Source of the DNA: JASHPR01 sp963778075
Lineage (GTDB): Bacteria; Actinomycetota; Actinomycetes; Streptosporangiales; Streptosporangiaceae
Length of the DNA: 64,000 bases
Assembly: GCA_963778075.1 (NCBI GenBank)
Contig: CAVZTJ010000019.1
Coordinates: forward strand, 17,911 to 81,910
Direction: 5' to 3'
Shown: positions 23,251 to 31,953 of the stretch, piece after piece
How the letters are laid out: each line of letters starts with the position of its first letter
Numbering within the stretch: the first letter of the stretch is position 1
Translations under genes and position numbers: made by a program
Notes under the pieces: model-generated
What the model was told of the DNA's origin: nothing
Database searches by the model: none
Seen by the model: only the letters and a program-made list of their open reading frames with translations

Positions 23251-24220
23251 CGGCCAGGGGGCGCCCGGGGCGCCCGGGGCGAGCGCGCCGGCGATCACGG
23301 TTCGGGGGAAGCTCACCCAGGCCGAGGCGCAGGACGTGCTCGGGCTGGTCCGGGCCGCCACGGAACAGGATGGCGTCGGCCCGCTGTCCGAGCACGTCAT
23401 GCTGCACCTTAGGTACGGCGGCGACCCGCGGGCCCGCAACCTGCTGCTCACCAGCAACGGCGAGGTGGCCGGTTACGCCCACCTGGACCCGACGGATCCG
23501 GTGGAGGGCCCGAGCGGCGAGCTGGTCATCCACCCCGAGCACCGCGGCGAGGGCCTGGGCCTGCTGCTGACCCGCGCGCTGGTCACCGAGGCCGGGGAAC
23601 GGCCGTTGCGGCTGTGGGCACACGGCGATCTGCCCGCCGCCGCCCGGCTTGCTGCCGCGGCCGGGTTCGAGCGGGTGCGCGCCCTGTGGAAGATGCGGCG
23701 CTCCCTGCAGTCCGAGCCCGACCGGCCGCAGGTCGCCGACGGCGTGACGGTCCGGACGTTCGTGGCCGGCCGGGACGAGGACGCGTGGACGGATCTCAAC
23801 GCCCGGGCGTTCGCCCGCCATCTCGAGCAGGGTGCCTGGACGCGCGAGGATCTGGACCTGCGAGAACGGGAACCGTGGTTCGATCCGGAGGGATTCTTCC
23901 TGGCTGAGCGGGGCTCCAAGCTCGTCGGATTTCACTGGACGAAGATCCACGGCTCCGGGGATGCGGAATCCGGTGACCACGAGCCGATCGGCGAGGTGTA
24001 CGTCGTCGGAGTCGACCCCAACGAGCGCGGCACTGGCCTCGGCCGTGCGCTCACCCTGATCGGGCTCCGCTACCTGCGCGGCAGAGGCCTGCCGCAGGTG
24101 ATGCTGTATGTGGACGAATCCAACACGCCTGCGATCAGGCTCTACGAATCACTGGGCTTCACCCACACCGATACCGACGTCATGTTCGCCAACGGCCCGG
24201 TGAGCAGCCATGACACGTAG
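23237..24220 (+). CDS. mshD: Mycothiol synthase MshD (tandem GNAT acetyltransferase)
   Basis: About 327 residues with two GNAT domains. It acetylates Cys-GlcN-Ins with acetyl-CoA, the last step of mycothiol synthesis. The C-terminal domain has the acetyl-CoA loop VVGVDPNERGTGLGRALT and VMLYVDESNTPAIRLYESLGF; the N-terminal one has ELVIHPEHRGEGLGLLL, and the MshD-typical LREREPWFDPEGFFLAE lies between. I chose the ATG at 23237, overlapping glnR by 14 bp; an ATG at 23174 is also possible. Presence of mshD marks the host as an actinomycete. Confidence 0.93.
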   Translation: MPRSDGQGAPGAPGASAPAITVRGKLTQAEAQDVLGLVRAATEQDGVGPLSEHVMLHLRYGGDPRARNLLLTSNGEVAGYAHLDPTDPVEGPSGELVIHPEHRGEGLGLLLTRALVTEAGERPLRLWAHGDLPAAARLAAAAGFERVRALWKMRRSLQSEPDRPQVADGVTVRTFVAGRDEDAWTDLNARAFARHLEQGAWTREDLDLREREPWFDPEGFFLAERGSKLVGFHWTKIHGSGDAESGDHEPIGEVYVVGVDPNERGTGLGRALTLIGLRYLRGRGLPQVMLYVDESNTPAIRLYESLGFTHTDTDVMFANGPVSSHDT

Positions 24221-24272
24221 GCGGGTCTGACCTGATCGGGCCGGGGGCCAGCGGGTGAGTAGCTCCGCCGGA

Positions 24273-24458
24273 CTAGTTGGAGACCGTCGCGCCGGCCACC
24301 GGGCGCAGGCCAAGAACCTGGTCGAGCTCCTCGGCCGTCAGCGGCCGGTCGCTCGCCGCCACGGCGCTGAGCACCTCGGCGTACAAGTCGATCTCTTCGA
24401 GCGCTACGCGATCGTGGACGCGCAGGTCCAGATGCTCTCGCAACGCGCCCACCTCCAT
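24273..24458 (-). CDS. Small hypothetical protein
   Basis: 61 residues starting ATGGAGGTG. Composition is acidic and helical (REHLDLRVHDRVALEEIDLYAEVL, DRPLTAEELDQVLGL), like a small folded protein rather than an antisense shadow, and codon third positions are G/C as in its neighbours. I do not recognise the family. It lies 134 bp beyond the 3' end of the carbonic-anhydrase gene on the same strand and convergent with mshD. Confidence 0.5.
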   Translation of the reverse strand: MEVGALREHLDLRVHDRVALEEIDLYAEVLSAVAASDRPLTAEELDQVLGLRPVAGATVSN

Positions 24459-24592
24459 TGCCGAGCGGATTCGCGGAAGCCTGAGATCAGGTTACGGCGC
24501 CACCCCATTGCCGCGCATGACTCATCGGGATCATTTCCAGAACCATCTTCTAGTAACGCATACCCAGATCCTGGGCTCCTCATTCAGCGGAT

Positions 24593-25126
24593 TCAGCCGT
24601 TCCGCTCTGACCAGGCAACATCCCGGTGGCGACCCGCCCTGGCGACGTAGTTGACGGCCGAGTCGGCGAACGACGCGCGATCTGCGTCGGTTAGTTCCCG
24701 GACCACCCGCCCCGGTACCCCGGCGAACAGAACCCCGGCCGGGACGCTCGCGCCGGGCCGGACCACGGAGCCTGCCGCGACCAGGGTGCCGGCCCCGACC
24801 CGGGCGCCGCCGAGCACGATCGCGCCCATCCCGATCAGGGCGCCCGCCCCGACGTGCGCACCGTGCACGGTGGCGTGATGGCCCAGGCTGACCCGCTCCT
24901 CTAGCACGGCAGGCTCCCCTGCGTCCACGTGCATGCAGCAGAGGTCCTGGATGTTGCACTCCGGGCCCACCACGATCTCATCGTCATCGGCCCGCAGCAC
25001 GGCCCCGTACCAGATGTTCGCGGCGCGGCCGATCGTGACCCGGCCCACGACCACGGCGGTGGGAGCGATCCAGGCCGCCGGGTCCACCGAAGGCACGAAG
25101 TCGCGCAACGATCCCAGCAAGCCCAT
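24593..25126 (-). CDS. Gamma-class carbonic anhydrase-like hexapeptide-repeat protein
   Basis: 177 residues of left-handed beta helix with hexapeptide repeats (VVVGRVTIGRAANIWYGAVLRAD, VVGPECNIQDLCCMHVDAGEPAVLEERVSLGHHATVHGAHVGAGALIGMGAIVLGG...). The three zinc-ligand His positions are met by H in CCMHVDAG and HH in LGHHATVHG, and the Arg of LRADDD is conserved. The family includes carbonic anhydrases and acyl carriers of unknown role. The ATG at 25126 has GGGGAGGAG upstream; the longer upstream frame is not protein-like. Confidence 0.9.
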   Translation of the reverse strand: MGLLGSLRDFVPSVDPAAWIAPTAVVVGRVTIGRAANIWYGAVLRADDDEIVVGPECNIQDLCCMHVDAGEPAVLEERVSLGHHATVHGAHVGAGALIGMGAIVLGGARVGAGTLVAAGSVVRPGASVPAGVLFAGVPGRVVRELTDADRASFADSAVNYVARAGRHRDVAWSERNG

Positions 25127-25170
25127 GGATGCTCCTCCCCGCGGCTGCCCCGCCGCTCCCCGCGGTACTC

Positions 25171-25243
25171 GCGCCGCGCCCTCGCCCGGGCAGAGGATCC
25201 GCTCCGCGCGGCAGTCGCGCCGCGCTCTCGCCGGGGCGGAGGG
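25171..25243. repeat. Two 27-bp imperfect direct repeats in the intergenic gap
   Basis: GCGCCGCGC(C/T)CTCGCC(C/G)GGGC(A/G)GAGG occurs at 25171-25197 and 25217-25243, in the 364-bp gap between the divergent carbonic-anhydrase and coiled-coil protein genes. Possible tandem binding sites. Confidence 0.45.
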
Positions 25244-25416
25244 TACTGCCTCGTTGGCCTCGACCAATCCAGACATAACCGGATACTCAGCCGTTTCGGT
25301 TGCGCGGACGGTCCTTCGCGACAAGAGTCGTGGCGTCATTCCATAAAAGCCGCGCTCGGCCCGCAACCCGGCAGGACCCCAGCTGTCGGACGGGTCGCCA
25401 ACAGTAGACCACATCC

Positions 25417-25466
25417 GCAGATCTGGCCAGCCCCCGAGCGGCCACCAGCCGCACGGCCAGATCTGC
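25417..25466. promoter_or_regulatory. 12-bp inverted repeat upstream of the coiled-coil protein gene
   Basis: GCAGATCTGGCC (25417-25428) is mirrored perfectly by GGCCAGATCTGC (25455-25466) with 26 bases between. Each half itself contains the palindrome CAGATCTG. The right half ends 24 bp before the ATG at 25491, a good place for a repressor or an RNA stem that affects translation. Confidence 0.55.
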
Positions 25467-25490
25467 CTGACCCATCTGACGGGTGAAATC

Positions 25491-26786
25491 ATGACCGAGC
25501 ACACCGACCACGCCACCGACCTGGGACAGGAAGAGTTCGAGCTTGAGAGGCGCGGCTACAGCCGTCGGCAGGTAGATGAGTTCGCGGCGAAGACCCGCAA
25601 CCACTCCCGTGACCTTGAGAACAGGCTGTCGCACGCCCTTGACGAAAATGAGCGGATCAGGCTTGAGCTCTCCGCTGCGCGGCAGGCGGCCGGCGGCTGG
25701 CCAGCACACGAGGAGATCAGCGAGCGCGTCGGGCAGATCCTGAAGCTGGCCGACGAGGAGGCCAAGTCCCAGCGCGACCGCACCAGCGAGGAGATCGCGA
25801 AGCAGCGGTCGGACGCCAAGGCGGAGACCGACCGGATGCGCGCCGAGGCCAAGCAGGAGACCGACAAGTTCCGGGCCGAGGCCCAGAGCCAGGCCGAGCG
25901 CATGCTGCGCGCAGCCCAGGAGCAGGCGGAGAACTCGGTTGCCAGCGCCAGGGCCGAGGCGGAGAAGACGCGGAACGCGGCGCGCGCCGAGGCCGAGCGC
26001 TCGATCACCGACGCGCACAAGCAGGCGGAGACCGCCGTGGGCACCGCCAAGGCCCAGGCCAAGCAGGTGCTCGACGAGGCGACCGCGCGAGCGACCGCGA
26101 TTCACGACGGTGCGGAGCGCCGCCTCAACCTGCTCATGTCCCGGCACACCGAGGCGATCAGGCGGCTGACGGAGATCCGCGACGTGGTCACCACCCTGGT
26201 CGCCGGCGAGGTCGCCCGCGGCTCGCTCGAGGAAGAGGTCGAGAAGGCGGTCGCGAACGCGATCGGCGACAACAAGGCGGCTGGCCGCCCGGCTGGCCCT
26301 GGCGGTCCTGCTGGCCCTGGCGGTCCTGCTGGCCCTGGCGGTCCTGCTGGCCCTGGCGGTCCTGCTGGCCCTGGCGGTCCCGTTGGACCCGCCGGTCCGG
26401 GCGGTCCTGGCGGTCCGGCCGAGGGCAGGCACGCTCCCGTTGGGCCAGCGGTCCAGGCCGGTCCGGCCGGTCCTGCCGGTGCCGGTCCTGGCGGTCCGGC
26501 TCCCGGCGCGGCGCCGGCCCAGGCCCCAGCTGCCCCCGTTATCGGCCAGCAGGTGCCCGGACGCGTCCAGCCAGGCCCGAGGACCCAGCCGACGGGCGCC
26601 AAGCCAGCCGAGGTCTCCGGCGCGGGCAACGGATCGGGCGCCCGGGTGCCGAACGGCGCCGCGGAGACTCACGCAGCCGCCGCCCGCCCGGCGGGCCCCG
26701 CCGAGGGCGCGCGGCACGCCGCAGGTGGCGACAGGCCGGAGACGGGCGAGGACACCGCGGACAACGTCCACATTATCCCGGAATGA
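25491..26786 (+). CDS. DivIVA/FilP-like coiled-coil protein with collagen-like tail
   Basis: 431 residues. Residues ~15-60 resemble a DivIVA N-terminal region (RRGYSRRQVDEFAAKTRNHSRDLENRL), residues ~60-255 are a long coiled coil of Ala/Glu/Lys/Arg heptads (KQRSDAKAETDRMRAEAKQ, QAERMLRAAQEQAENSVASA), and residues ~265-420 are Gly-Pro-rich (GPAGPGGPAGPGG). Such proteins build cytoskeletal assemblies at actinomycete cell poles. The collagen-like segment is encoded by 18-bp tandem repeats and probably varies in length between strains. ATG preceded by GGGTGA. Confidence 0.82.
   Translation: MTEHTDHATDLGQEEFELERRGYSRRQVDEFAAKTRNHSRDLENRLSHALDENERIRLELSAARQAAGGWPAHEEISERVGQILKLADEEAKSQRDRTSEEIAKQRSDAKAETDRMRAEAKQETDKFRAEAQSQAERMLRAAQEQAENSVASARAEAEKTRNAARAEAERSITDAHKQAETAVGTAKAQAKQVLDEATARATAIHDGAERRLNLLMSRHTEAIRRLTEIRDVVTTLVAGEVARGSLEEEVEKAVANAIGDNKAAGRPAGPGGPAGPGGPAGPGGPAGPGGPAGPGGPVGPAGPGGPGGPAEGRHAPVGPAVQAGPAGPAGAGPGGPAPGAAPAQAPAAPVIGQQVPGRVQPGPRTQPTGAKPAEVSGAGNGSGARVPNGAAETHAAAARPAGPAEGARHAAGGDRPETGEDTADNVHIIPE
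26295..26384. repeat. 18-bp tandem repeat encoding Gly-Pro-Ala triplets
   Basis: GGCCCTGGCGGTCCTGCT is repeated exactly four times from 26295 to 26366, followed by a fifth imperfect copy to 26384. It encodes GPGGPA in the collagen-like tail. Identical units make this a likely length-variable minisatellite. Confidence 0.92.
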
Positions 26787-26830
26787 CCTGATCCTCGGTC
26801 CCCAGGACCGGCCCAGTTCCGCGTACAGCC

Positions 26831-26905
26831 AGGGGCCAGGCTCCATGGATGTACCAAAAGACGGGTTATAGCCCGTCAAACGGTACATTCATGCGCCGGG
26901 CCCCT
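26831..26905. repeat. Structured intergenic element, copy A
   Basis: An extended hairpin in the gap between two convergent genes. From outside in: AGGGGCC/GGCCCCT, CATG/CATG, ATGTACC/GGTACAT, an AAAA/AAAC internal loop, then GACGGG/CCCGTC closing a TTATAG loop. Copy B at 39921-39970 shares the CATGnATG(T/A)ACCAAAAGACGG...CCGTCAAACGGTACAT frame but has a different, still paired, inner stem, so pairing rather than sequence is kept. Candidate bidirectional terminator, small-RNA motif or miniature mobile element. Confidence 0.7.
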
Positions 26906-27004
26906 GTTTGCGGTCTGCGCCGTCGGCCCTGCTTGCGCCCAGCGCCGGGTGCCCTGCTGCGCCTGTCGCACATGAACCGCCTGGCGCGGCGGCTCCTGTT
27001 TGCC

Positions 27005-27586
27005 TTAGTCGTTGAAGGTCTGCACGGTCGGGGCGCCAGAGTTCCAGGTGGCGATCAGCGAGGAGACGTCGGAGCCTTCGCTGAAGTCCACGCGCAGCCA
27101 GCCCGCCGCCGACCACGTCTGGACCGAGAACCCGGCCGCCGGGGTCGCGGCGACCAGTTGCGCCGATGTCGCCGCGACCAGCAGGGTCACGTGACCACCG
27201 GTGAGCGCATAGCTACGCACGACCCCAGAACCCGGGCTCCTGCCCGGGCGGGACGGCGCGGGCGCAGGGGCCGGCGAAGCGGAGCCGGGTGACGGGCTGC
27301 CGGACGGCGAAGCGGAATCGCTGGGGCTCGGCGAAGGCGGGGCTCCGGGCCGTGGCGTGGGCGTTCCGGCGGCGAGGACCGGGGCTGGCTGCCCGCCGCT
27401 CACCGCGTCTCGCAGCACAACCTGCGCGCCGAGCCAGGCGAGCGCGACGGCGGCGGCGGTGCCCGCGGCCCACGCCGCGGTACCGCTGATCAGGCGCCCC
27501 GGCCGACCCAGGCGGCTTGGCCGACCCAAGCGGCTCGGCCGACCCGGCTCGCCCGGCCGACCCGACCGGCCAGGCCGTCCCGTCAT
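27005..27586 (-). CDS. Membrane-anchored exported protein next to the two-component system
   Basis: 193 residues from the ATG at 27586. The cytosolic N-terminus has Gly-Arg-Pro repeats (GRPSRLGRPSRLGRPGRL) encoded by short tandem repeats, followed by one membrane helix (TAAWAAGTAAAVALAWLGAQVVL), a Pro/Ser linker and a C-terminal exported domain with beta strands (SYALTGGHVTLLVAATSAQLV, WLRVDFSEGSDVSSLIATW). Not recognised as a named family. It is divergent from the response-regulator gene with a 60-bp gap, so it is likely a target or partner of that system. Confidence 0.78.
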   Translation of the reverse strand: MTGRPGRSGRPGEPGRPSRLGRPSRLGRPGRLISGTAAWAAGTAAAVALAWLGAQVVLRDAVSGGQPAPVLAAGTPTPRPGAPPSPSPSDSASPSGSPSPGSASPAPAPAPSRPGRSPGSGVVRSYALTGGHVTLLVAATSAQLVAATPAAGFSVQTWSAAGWLRVDFSEGSDVSSLIATWNSGAPTVQTFND

Positions 27587-27646
27587 TAACCACCGCACAT
27601 CGCCAATATTGCAGCAATCAATCGCGAAAGGCGTACGGTTCGATTC

Positions 27647-28336
27647 ATGGCCCGGGTGCTCGTCATCGAGGACGACCCGCTGGTGAGATCCGCGGTCATC
27701 GGCGACCTGGCGAACCGCGAGCACGCGGTCCGCAGCGCGGGCACGGCGCTGGACGGGCTGCGTGAGCTGAGCCACCATCCGCCCGAGGTGATCGTGCTCG
27801 ACCTCGGCCTGCCCGACCTCGACGGCCGCCAGGCGCTGCGGATGATGCGGGCGGTGTCGGCGGTTCCGGTGATCGTCGCGACCGCCTGCGACGAGGAATC
27901 CGAGATCGTCCGCCTGCTCAACGCCGGCGCCGACGACTATCTGGTCAAGCCGTTCTCCTGCGAGCATCTGGCGGCGCGCATCGCCGCGGTGCTGCGCCGT
28001 AACGGGGCGGCCGATGGCGGCGACGGCGGCCATCAGGTGCTGACGGTCGGCGGCCTCCGGGTGGATCTGGCCGCCCGGGAGGCGAGCCTCGACGGCAGGC
28101 CGCTGCAGCTGAGCCGGCGCGAGTTCGACCTGCTTGGGTACCTCGCCGCGCGCCCGGACCAGGTGGTGGCCCGGCGTGAGCTGCTCTCCGACGTGTGGCA
28201 CCAGTCCTACGGGGATGACCAGACCATCGACGTGCACGTGTCCTGGCTGCGCCGCAAGCTCGGCGAGAGCGCGGCGGCCCCGCGCTACCTGCACACCGTC
28301 CGCGGGGTCGGCGTGAAGCTGGCCAGCCCGCGGTGA
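27647..28336 (+). CDS. OmpR/PhoB-family response regulator
   Basis: 229 residues. Receiver domain with acidic pocket (IEDDP), phospho-acceptor Asp in VIVLDLGLPDLDG, Thr in VIVATACDEE and Lys in YLVKPFSCEHL. The winged helix follows (REFDLLGYLAARPDQVVARRELLSDVW, TIDVHVSWLRRKLGE, TVRGVGVKL). It overlaps the histidine kinase gene by 4 bp (GTGA). Divergent from the membrane-anchored protein at 27586. Confidence 0.95.
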   Translation: MARVLVIEDDPLVRSAVIGDLANREHAVRSAGTALDGLRELSHHPPEVIVLDLGLPDLDGRQALRMMRAVSAVPVIVATACDEESEIVRLLNAGADDYLVKPFSCEHLAARIAAVLRRNGAADGGDGGHQVLTVGGLRVDLAAREASLDGRPLQLSRREFDLLGYLAARPDQVVARRELLSDVWHQSYGDDQTIDVHVSWLRRKLGESAAAPRYLHTVRGVGVKLASPR

Positions 28337-29697
28337 GGCGCACGCTGGCCCTGGTCTGTGCCGCGGTGACCTCGATGGTCGCGCTCGCGTTCCTGATCCC
28401 GCTGGCCCTGCTCGTCCGGCAGATCGCGCAGGACAACGCGCTGCGCAGCGCCCAGTTCCAGGCTGCCTCGATCGAGCCGGTGCTAGCGGTCACCACCAGC
28501 CGGGCCGGCCTGTCCAGGGCCATCGACGCCGCGCAGGCGGGCGGGGACGGCAGGCTGGCCGTCTACCTCACCGAACCAGCCGGGGGACGTGACGTGCTGG
28601 TCGCCGGAAGCGGTCAGGCCGACCCGGCCGATCTGGCCCGGGCCGTCGCGTCGGCACGGTCGTTCACGGTGCCACGGCCGGGCGGGTACGTGGTGTTCCA
28701 GCCGGTGGCGCTCGGTGGCGGCAGGCTCGCGGTGATCGAGGCGTTCGTTCCCGGCGCAGACCTGACCCGCGGCGTGGCGCTGTCCTGGGCGGTGATGGCC
28801 GCGGTCGCGGTGGCGCTCGTCGCGGTCTCGGTGCTGCTCGCCGACCGGCTGGCCGCCCAGGTCACCGGTGCCGCACGGCGGCTCGCCACGGCCGCGGCCG
28901 CGCTCGGTGGCGGCGACCTGACCGCGCGCAGCGAGGTGTCGGGACCGCCGGAGCTCACCGCGGCGGCTGCCGCGTTCAACGCCATGGCCGAGCGGCTCAG
29001 CCGGATGATCACAGCGGAGCGGGTGATGGCCGCCGACCTGCCGCACCGGCTGCGCACCCCGCTGACCGCGCTGCGGATGAACGCCGGCGCGCTCGGGCCG
29101 GGCCGGGCCGAGGACGAGACCAGGCTGGCCGTCACCCAGATGGAGCAGGAGGTCGACAAGATCATCCGTGCCGCCCGGCGCCCGGCGCTCGGCGAGCCGT
29201 CGAGCTGCGACGCCGCCGAGGTGCTGGCCGAGCGGATGGACTTCTGGTCAGCGCTGGCCGACGACCAGCTCAGGGCGTGGCACCTGGTCGGCGCGGACCA
29301 GCCGGTGCCCGTGCCGGTGGCAAGGCAGGACCTGATCGCGGCCGGCGACGCCCTGCTCGGCAACGTCTTCCTGCACACCGCGGAGGGCACGGAATTCGCG
29401 GTGACGCTGCACGCCGGCGACGGCGTCGTGGCCATCTTCTTCGCCGACGCCGGGCCCGGGATCGCCGACCCCGGCGCGGCGCTGCAGCGCGGCCGCAGCG
29501 GCCGCGGATCGACCGGGCTTGGCCTGGACATCGCCCGGCGGGTCGCCGAGTCCACCGGCGGCGAGCTGCGGATCGACCGGTCCGCCCTTGGCGGCGCGCA
29601 GGTCCAGATGTGGCTGCGCACCGGTGGCCCGCCGCCGTCCCGCGGCCGCAGGGCCGGCGGCAGGCGGCGGCTTAGCAGGCGCTCAGCCATCGATTAA
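28333..29697 (+). CDS. Sensor histidine kinase of the two-component system
   Basis: 454 residues from GTG. TM1 (VCAAVTSMVALAFLIPLALLV), an extracytoplasmic sensor of ~130 residues, TM2 (AVMAAVAVALVAVSVLLADRL), HAMP, then the DHp phospho-site LPHRLRTPLTALRMNAG (the residue before Arg is His, preceded by Pro rather than Ser) and an ATPase domain with N-box LLGNVFLHTAEG, G1 FADAGPGIADPG and G2 GRGSTGLGLDIARR. The N-box has Val-Phe-Leu instead of the usual Ala-hydrophobic-Lys/Arg, but is functional-looking. The ligand sensed is unknown. Confidence 0.93.
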   Translation: MRRTLALVCAAVTSMVALAFLIPLALLVRQIAQDNALRSAQFQAASIEPVLAVTTSRAGLSRAIDAAQAGGDGRLAVYLTEPAGGRDVLVAGSGQADPADLARAVASARSFTVPRPGGYVVFQPVALGGGRLAVIEAFVPGADLTRGVALSWAVMAAVAVALVAVSVLLADRLAAQVTGAARRLATAAAALGGGDLTARSEVSGPPELTAAAAAFNAMAERLSRMITAERVMAADLPHRLRTPLTALRMNAGALGPGRAEDETRLAVTQMEQEVDKIIRAARRPALGEPSSCDAAEVLAERMDFWSALADDQLRAWHLVGADQPVPVPVARQDLIAAGDALLGNVFLHTAEGTEFAVTLHAGDGVVAIFFADAGPGIADPGAALQRGRSGRGSTGLGLDIARRVAESTGGELRIDRSALGGAQVQMWLRTGGPPPSRGRRAGGRRRLSRRSAID

Positions 29698-29822
29698 GGG
29701 GGCCTTAACGCTCAGCCACTCCCCGGTCGGGCTGCGTGACGCGCGCCTAGCGTGGCTCGCGTTCACAGGCTCGTGGAACCCGCCCGCGGGACCCTGGAAC
29801 CTGACCGAGGGGTGACGCCGCG

Positions 29823-30907
29823 ATGGGCAGGCCGCACGGACGCCGCGAGAACATCAGCAGCAACAATGATGGGCGCCGAGACGGGCGGCCGCGTCCGGCC
29901 CGCGTGCGGCGGCGCGGTGTGGCGGGATTCCTGCCGGCGATCGTGATGGCGGCGGTCCTCGCCGCTGGGGGCACCCGTCGCCCTCCCCGAGCCAGACGGC
30001 CGGGACCACCGCTGGCTTCGCCCCGTACGTGGACACCAGCCTGTTCCCGCCGTTCAGCCTGACCAGCGTGGCCGCCAGCACCGGGGTCAAGCAGTTCAAC
30101 CTGGCGTTCGTTGTGTCCGGCGGCAGCTGCACCCCGGAATGGGGCGGCACCACGGCGATCGGCGGCAACCCGGTCGCCGCCGAGATCAGCGCGCTGCGCG
30201 CGATGGGCGGGGACGTCCGGGTCTCGTTCGGCGGTGAGGACGGCAGTGAGCTGGCCCAGACCTGCACCAGCGTCTCCCAGCTCGCCGCCGCCTACCAGCA
30301 GGTGATCTCCGCCTACGGCCTGAACAAGATCGATTTCGATATCGAGGGCGCCGCGATCGACGACACCGCGGCCAACGCCGTCAGGGACCAGGCCCTGGCC
30401 CAGCTTGAGGCGCAGGACCCTGGCTTGCAGGTGTCGTTCACCCTCCCGGTGGAGCCGTCCGGGCTGACCCAGGACGGCATCAACCTGCTGACCGGCGCGG
30501 TATCAGCCGGCGTCAAGATCGCCGCAGTCAACGTGATGGCCATGGACTTCGGCGACGCCAGCGCCCCGGATCCGGCCACGATGATGGGCACCTACGCCAT
30601 CGACGCGGCCACGGCCACCGACGCGCAGCTCGCGGGCGTGCTCGGCATCAGCGACGCAGCGGCCTGGGCGAAGGTCGCGGTAACCCCGATGATCGGCCAG
30701 AACGACCAGACCGACGAGGTCTTCACGATTGCCGACGCCCAGCAGCTCGAGGCGTTTGCGGCGGCCAAGCACCTGGCCTGGCTGTCGATGTGGTCGGCTG
30801 GGCGGGACCAGGAATGCTCCGGCGGCGTGGACACCGCCGCGCAGCCGACCTGCAGCGGCATCGTGCAGACGCCGCAGCAGTTCATGGAGACCCTGGGCCA
30901 GTTCTGA
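29823..30907 (+). pseudogene. Secreted GH18 chitinase-like protein with a frameshift after the signal peptide
   Basis: The ATG at 29823 (after GAGGGG) opens a frame with a twin-Arg/hydrophobic signal sequence (RRRGVAGFLPAIVMAAVLAAGG). The mature protein lies in another frame: GFAPYVDTSLFPPFSL, FNLAFVVSGG, RVSFGGEDGSELA, catalytic KIDFDIEGAA (DxxDxDxE family 18 motif), AAVNVMAMDFGD, LSMWSAGRDQEC. Adding one G to the GGGGG run at 29967-29971 would join them as AAGGHPSPSPSQTAGTTAGF. So either the gene is inactivated by a 1-bp deletion or the base is a sequencing error; otherwise an unexported product could start at GTG 30029. Confidence 0.72.
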
Positions 30908-30914
30908 GCGGTCC

Positions 30915-31844
30915 CTAGCCGGGCAGGGCGTCCAACCGGCGCAGGATCACGCCTTCACGGAGCGCCCAGGGGCACACCTCGAGCTCGGGCAGGTCGAACA
31001 GGTCCATCGCCGCGTCGGCAATGATCGCCCCGGCGGCGAGCTGGGGGGCCCGGCCCCTGGACACGCCGGGCAGCTTCATCCGCTCCGCGGCCGACGTCCG
31101 CGACAGCCGGTCCGCCAGCGCCGTCACCTCGGCGTGCCGCAGGAACCGCCGCACGTACGGCCCGTCGCTGGACGGGGCGGCCCCGGCGATCCTGGCGAGC
31201 TGGCGGAACGTCTTGGACGTGGCGACCGCGTGGTCGGGCCGGCCATCCCGCATGACCGTGCCCGCGGTCGCGGCGATCTCGGCCCTGACGTGCTTGCGCA
31301 GCTGCCGCACCTCGTCGGCCGACGGCGGGTCACCGCCCAGCCAGTCCCTGGTGAGGCGGCCCGCGCCGAGCGGCAGGGACACCGCGACGCTGGGCTCCTC
31401 GTCCACGCCCGAGGCGATTTCCAGTGATCCGCCGCCAATGTCCAGCATGAGCAGCCGCCCCGAGGACCAGCCGAACCAGCGCCGGGCGGCCAGGAACGTC
31501 AGCCGGGACTCGTCCGGGCCGGGCAGCACCTTGATGTCGACGTCGGTCTCCTGCTGGATCTGGCCCAGCAGCTCGAGGCCGTTGGCCGCGTCCCGCACGG
31601 CGGAGGTCGCGAACGCCAGAAACTCCTGCACGCCCTTGTCCTCGGCGATCCGCAGCGCCTCATCCACGAAGTCGCGCAGCTGCACCTCGCAGTCCTCGGT
31701 AAGGCGGTTCTCATCGTCCAGGTGGTCGCCGAGCCGCAGCTCGGCCTTGTGCGAGAACGCGGGAACGGGCCGCGCGCCCTGGTGTGCGTCAACAACAAGC
31801 AGATGGACAGTGTTGGACCCGACGTCCAGGACCCCCAAGCGCAT
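30915..31844 (-). CDS. ppx: Ppx/GppA-type exopolyphosphatase
   Basis: 309 residues of the actin-like ASKHA fold: VLDVGSNTVHLLVVDAH (phosphate 1), TSAVRDAANG, LMLDIGGGSLEIASG (phosphate 2) and the C-terminal AAGAIIADAAMDLF. The family removes terminal phosphate from polyphosphate or converts pppGpp to ppGpp; short ~310-residue actinobacterial forms like this lack the HD-like C-terminal domains. Convergent with the GH18 gene, 7 bp between stops. Confidence 0.93.
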   Translation of the reverse strand: MRLGVLDVGSNTVHLLVVDAHQGARPVPAFSHKAELRLGDHLDDENRLTEDCEVQLRDFVDEALRIAEDKGVQEFLAFATSAVRDAANGLELLGQIQQETDVDIKVLPGPDESRLTFLAARRWFGWSSGRLLMLDIGGGSLEIASGVDEEPSVAVSLPLGAGRLTRDWLGGDPPSADEVRQLRKHVRAEIAATAGTVMRDGRPDHAVATSKTFRQLARIAGAAPSSDGPYVRRFLRHAEVTALADRLSRTSAAERMKLPGVSRGRAPQLAAGAIIADAAMDLFDLPELEVCPWALREGVILRRLDALPG

Positions 31845-31953
31845 AACACGACGCTACCGCTCCGCCCCAGCGGAAGGGGACAGCGATGGTCCTTTCGGGC
31901 GAGGCGGGCGCGCCACTGTATGTTCGGAACATCAGGGGACCGCTGGAGGTGGC

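Noticed and set aside
26295..26384. CRISPR-like array
   Set aside because: The 18-bp units are directly adjacent with no spacers and encode in-frame Gly-Pro triplets; it is a coding minisatellite.
26849..27292. 147-codon plus-strand ORF starting inside element A
   Set aside because: Antisense to the membrane-anchored protein gene and of low-complexity composition.
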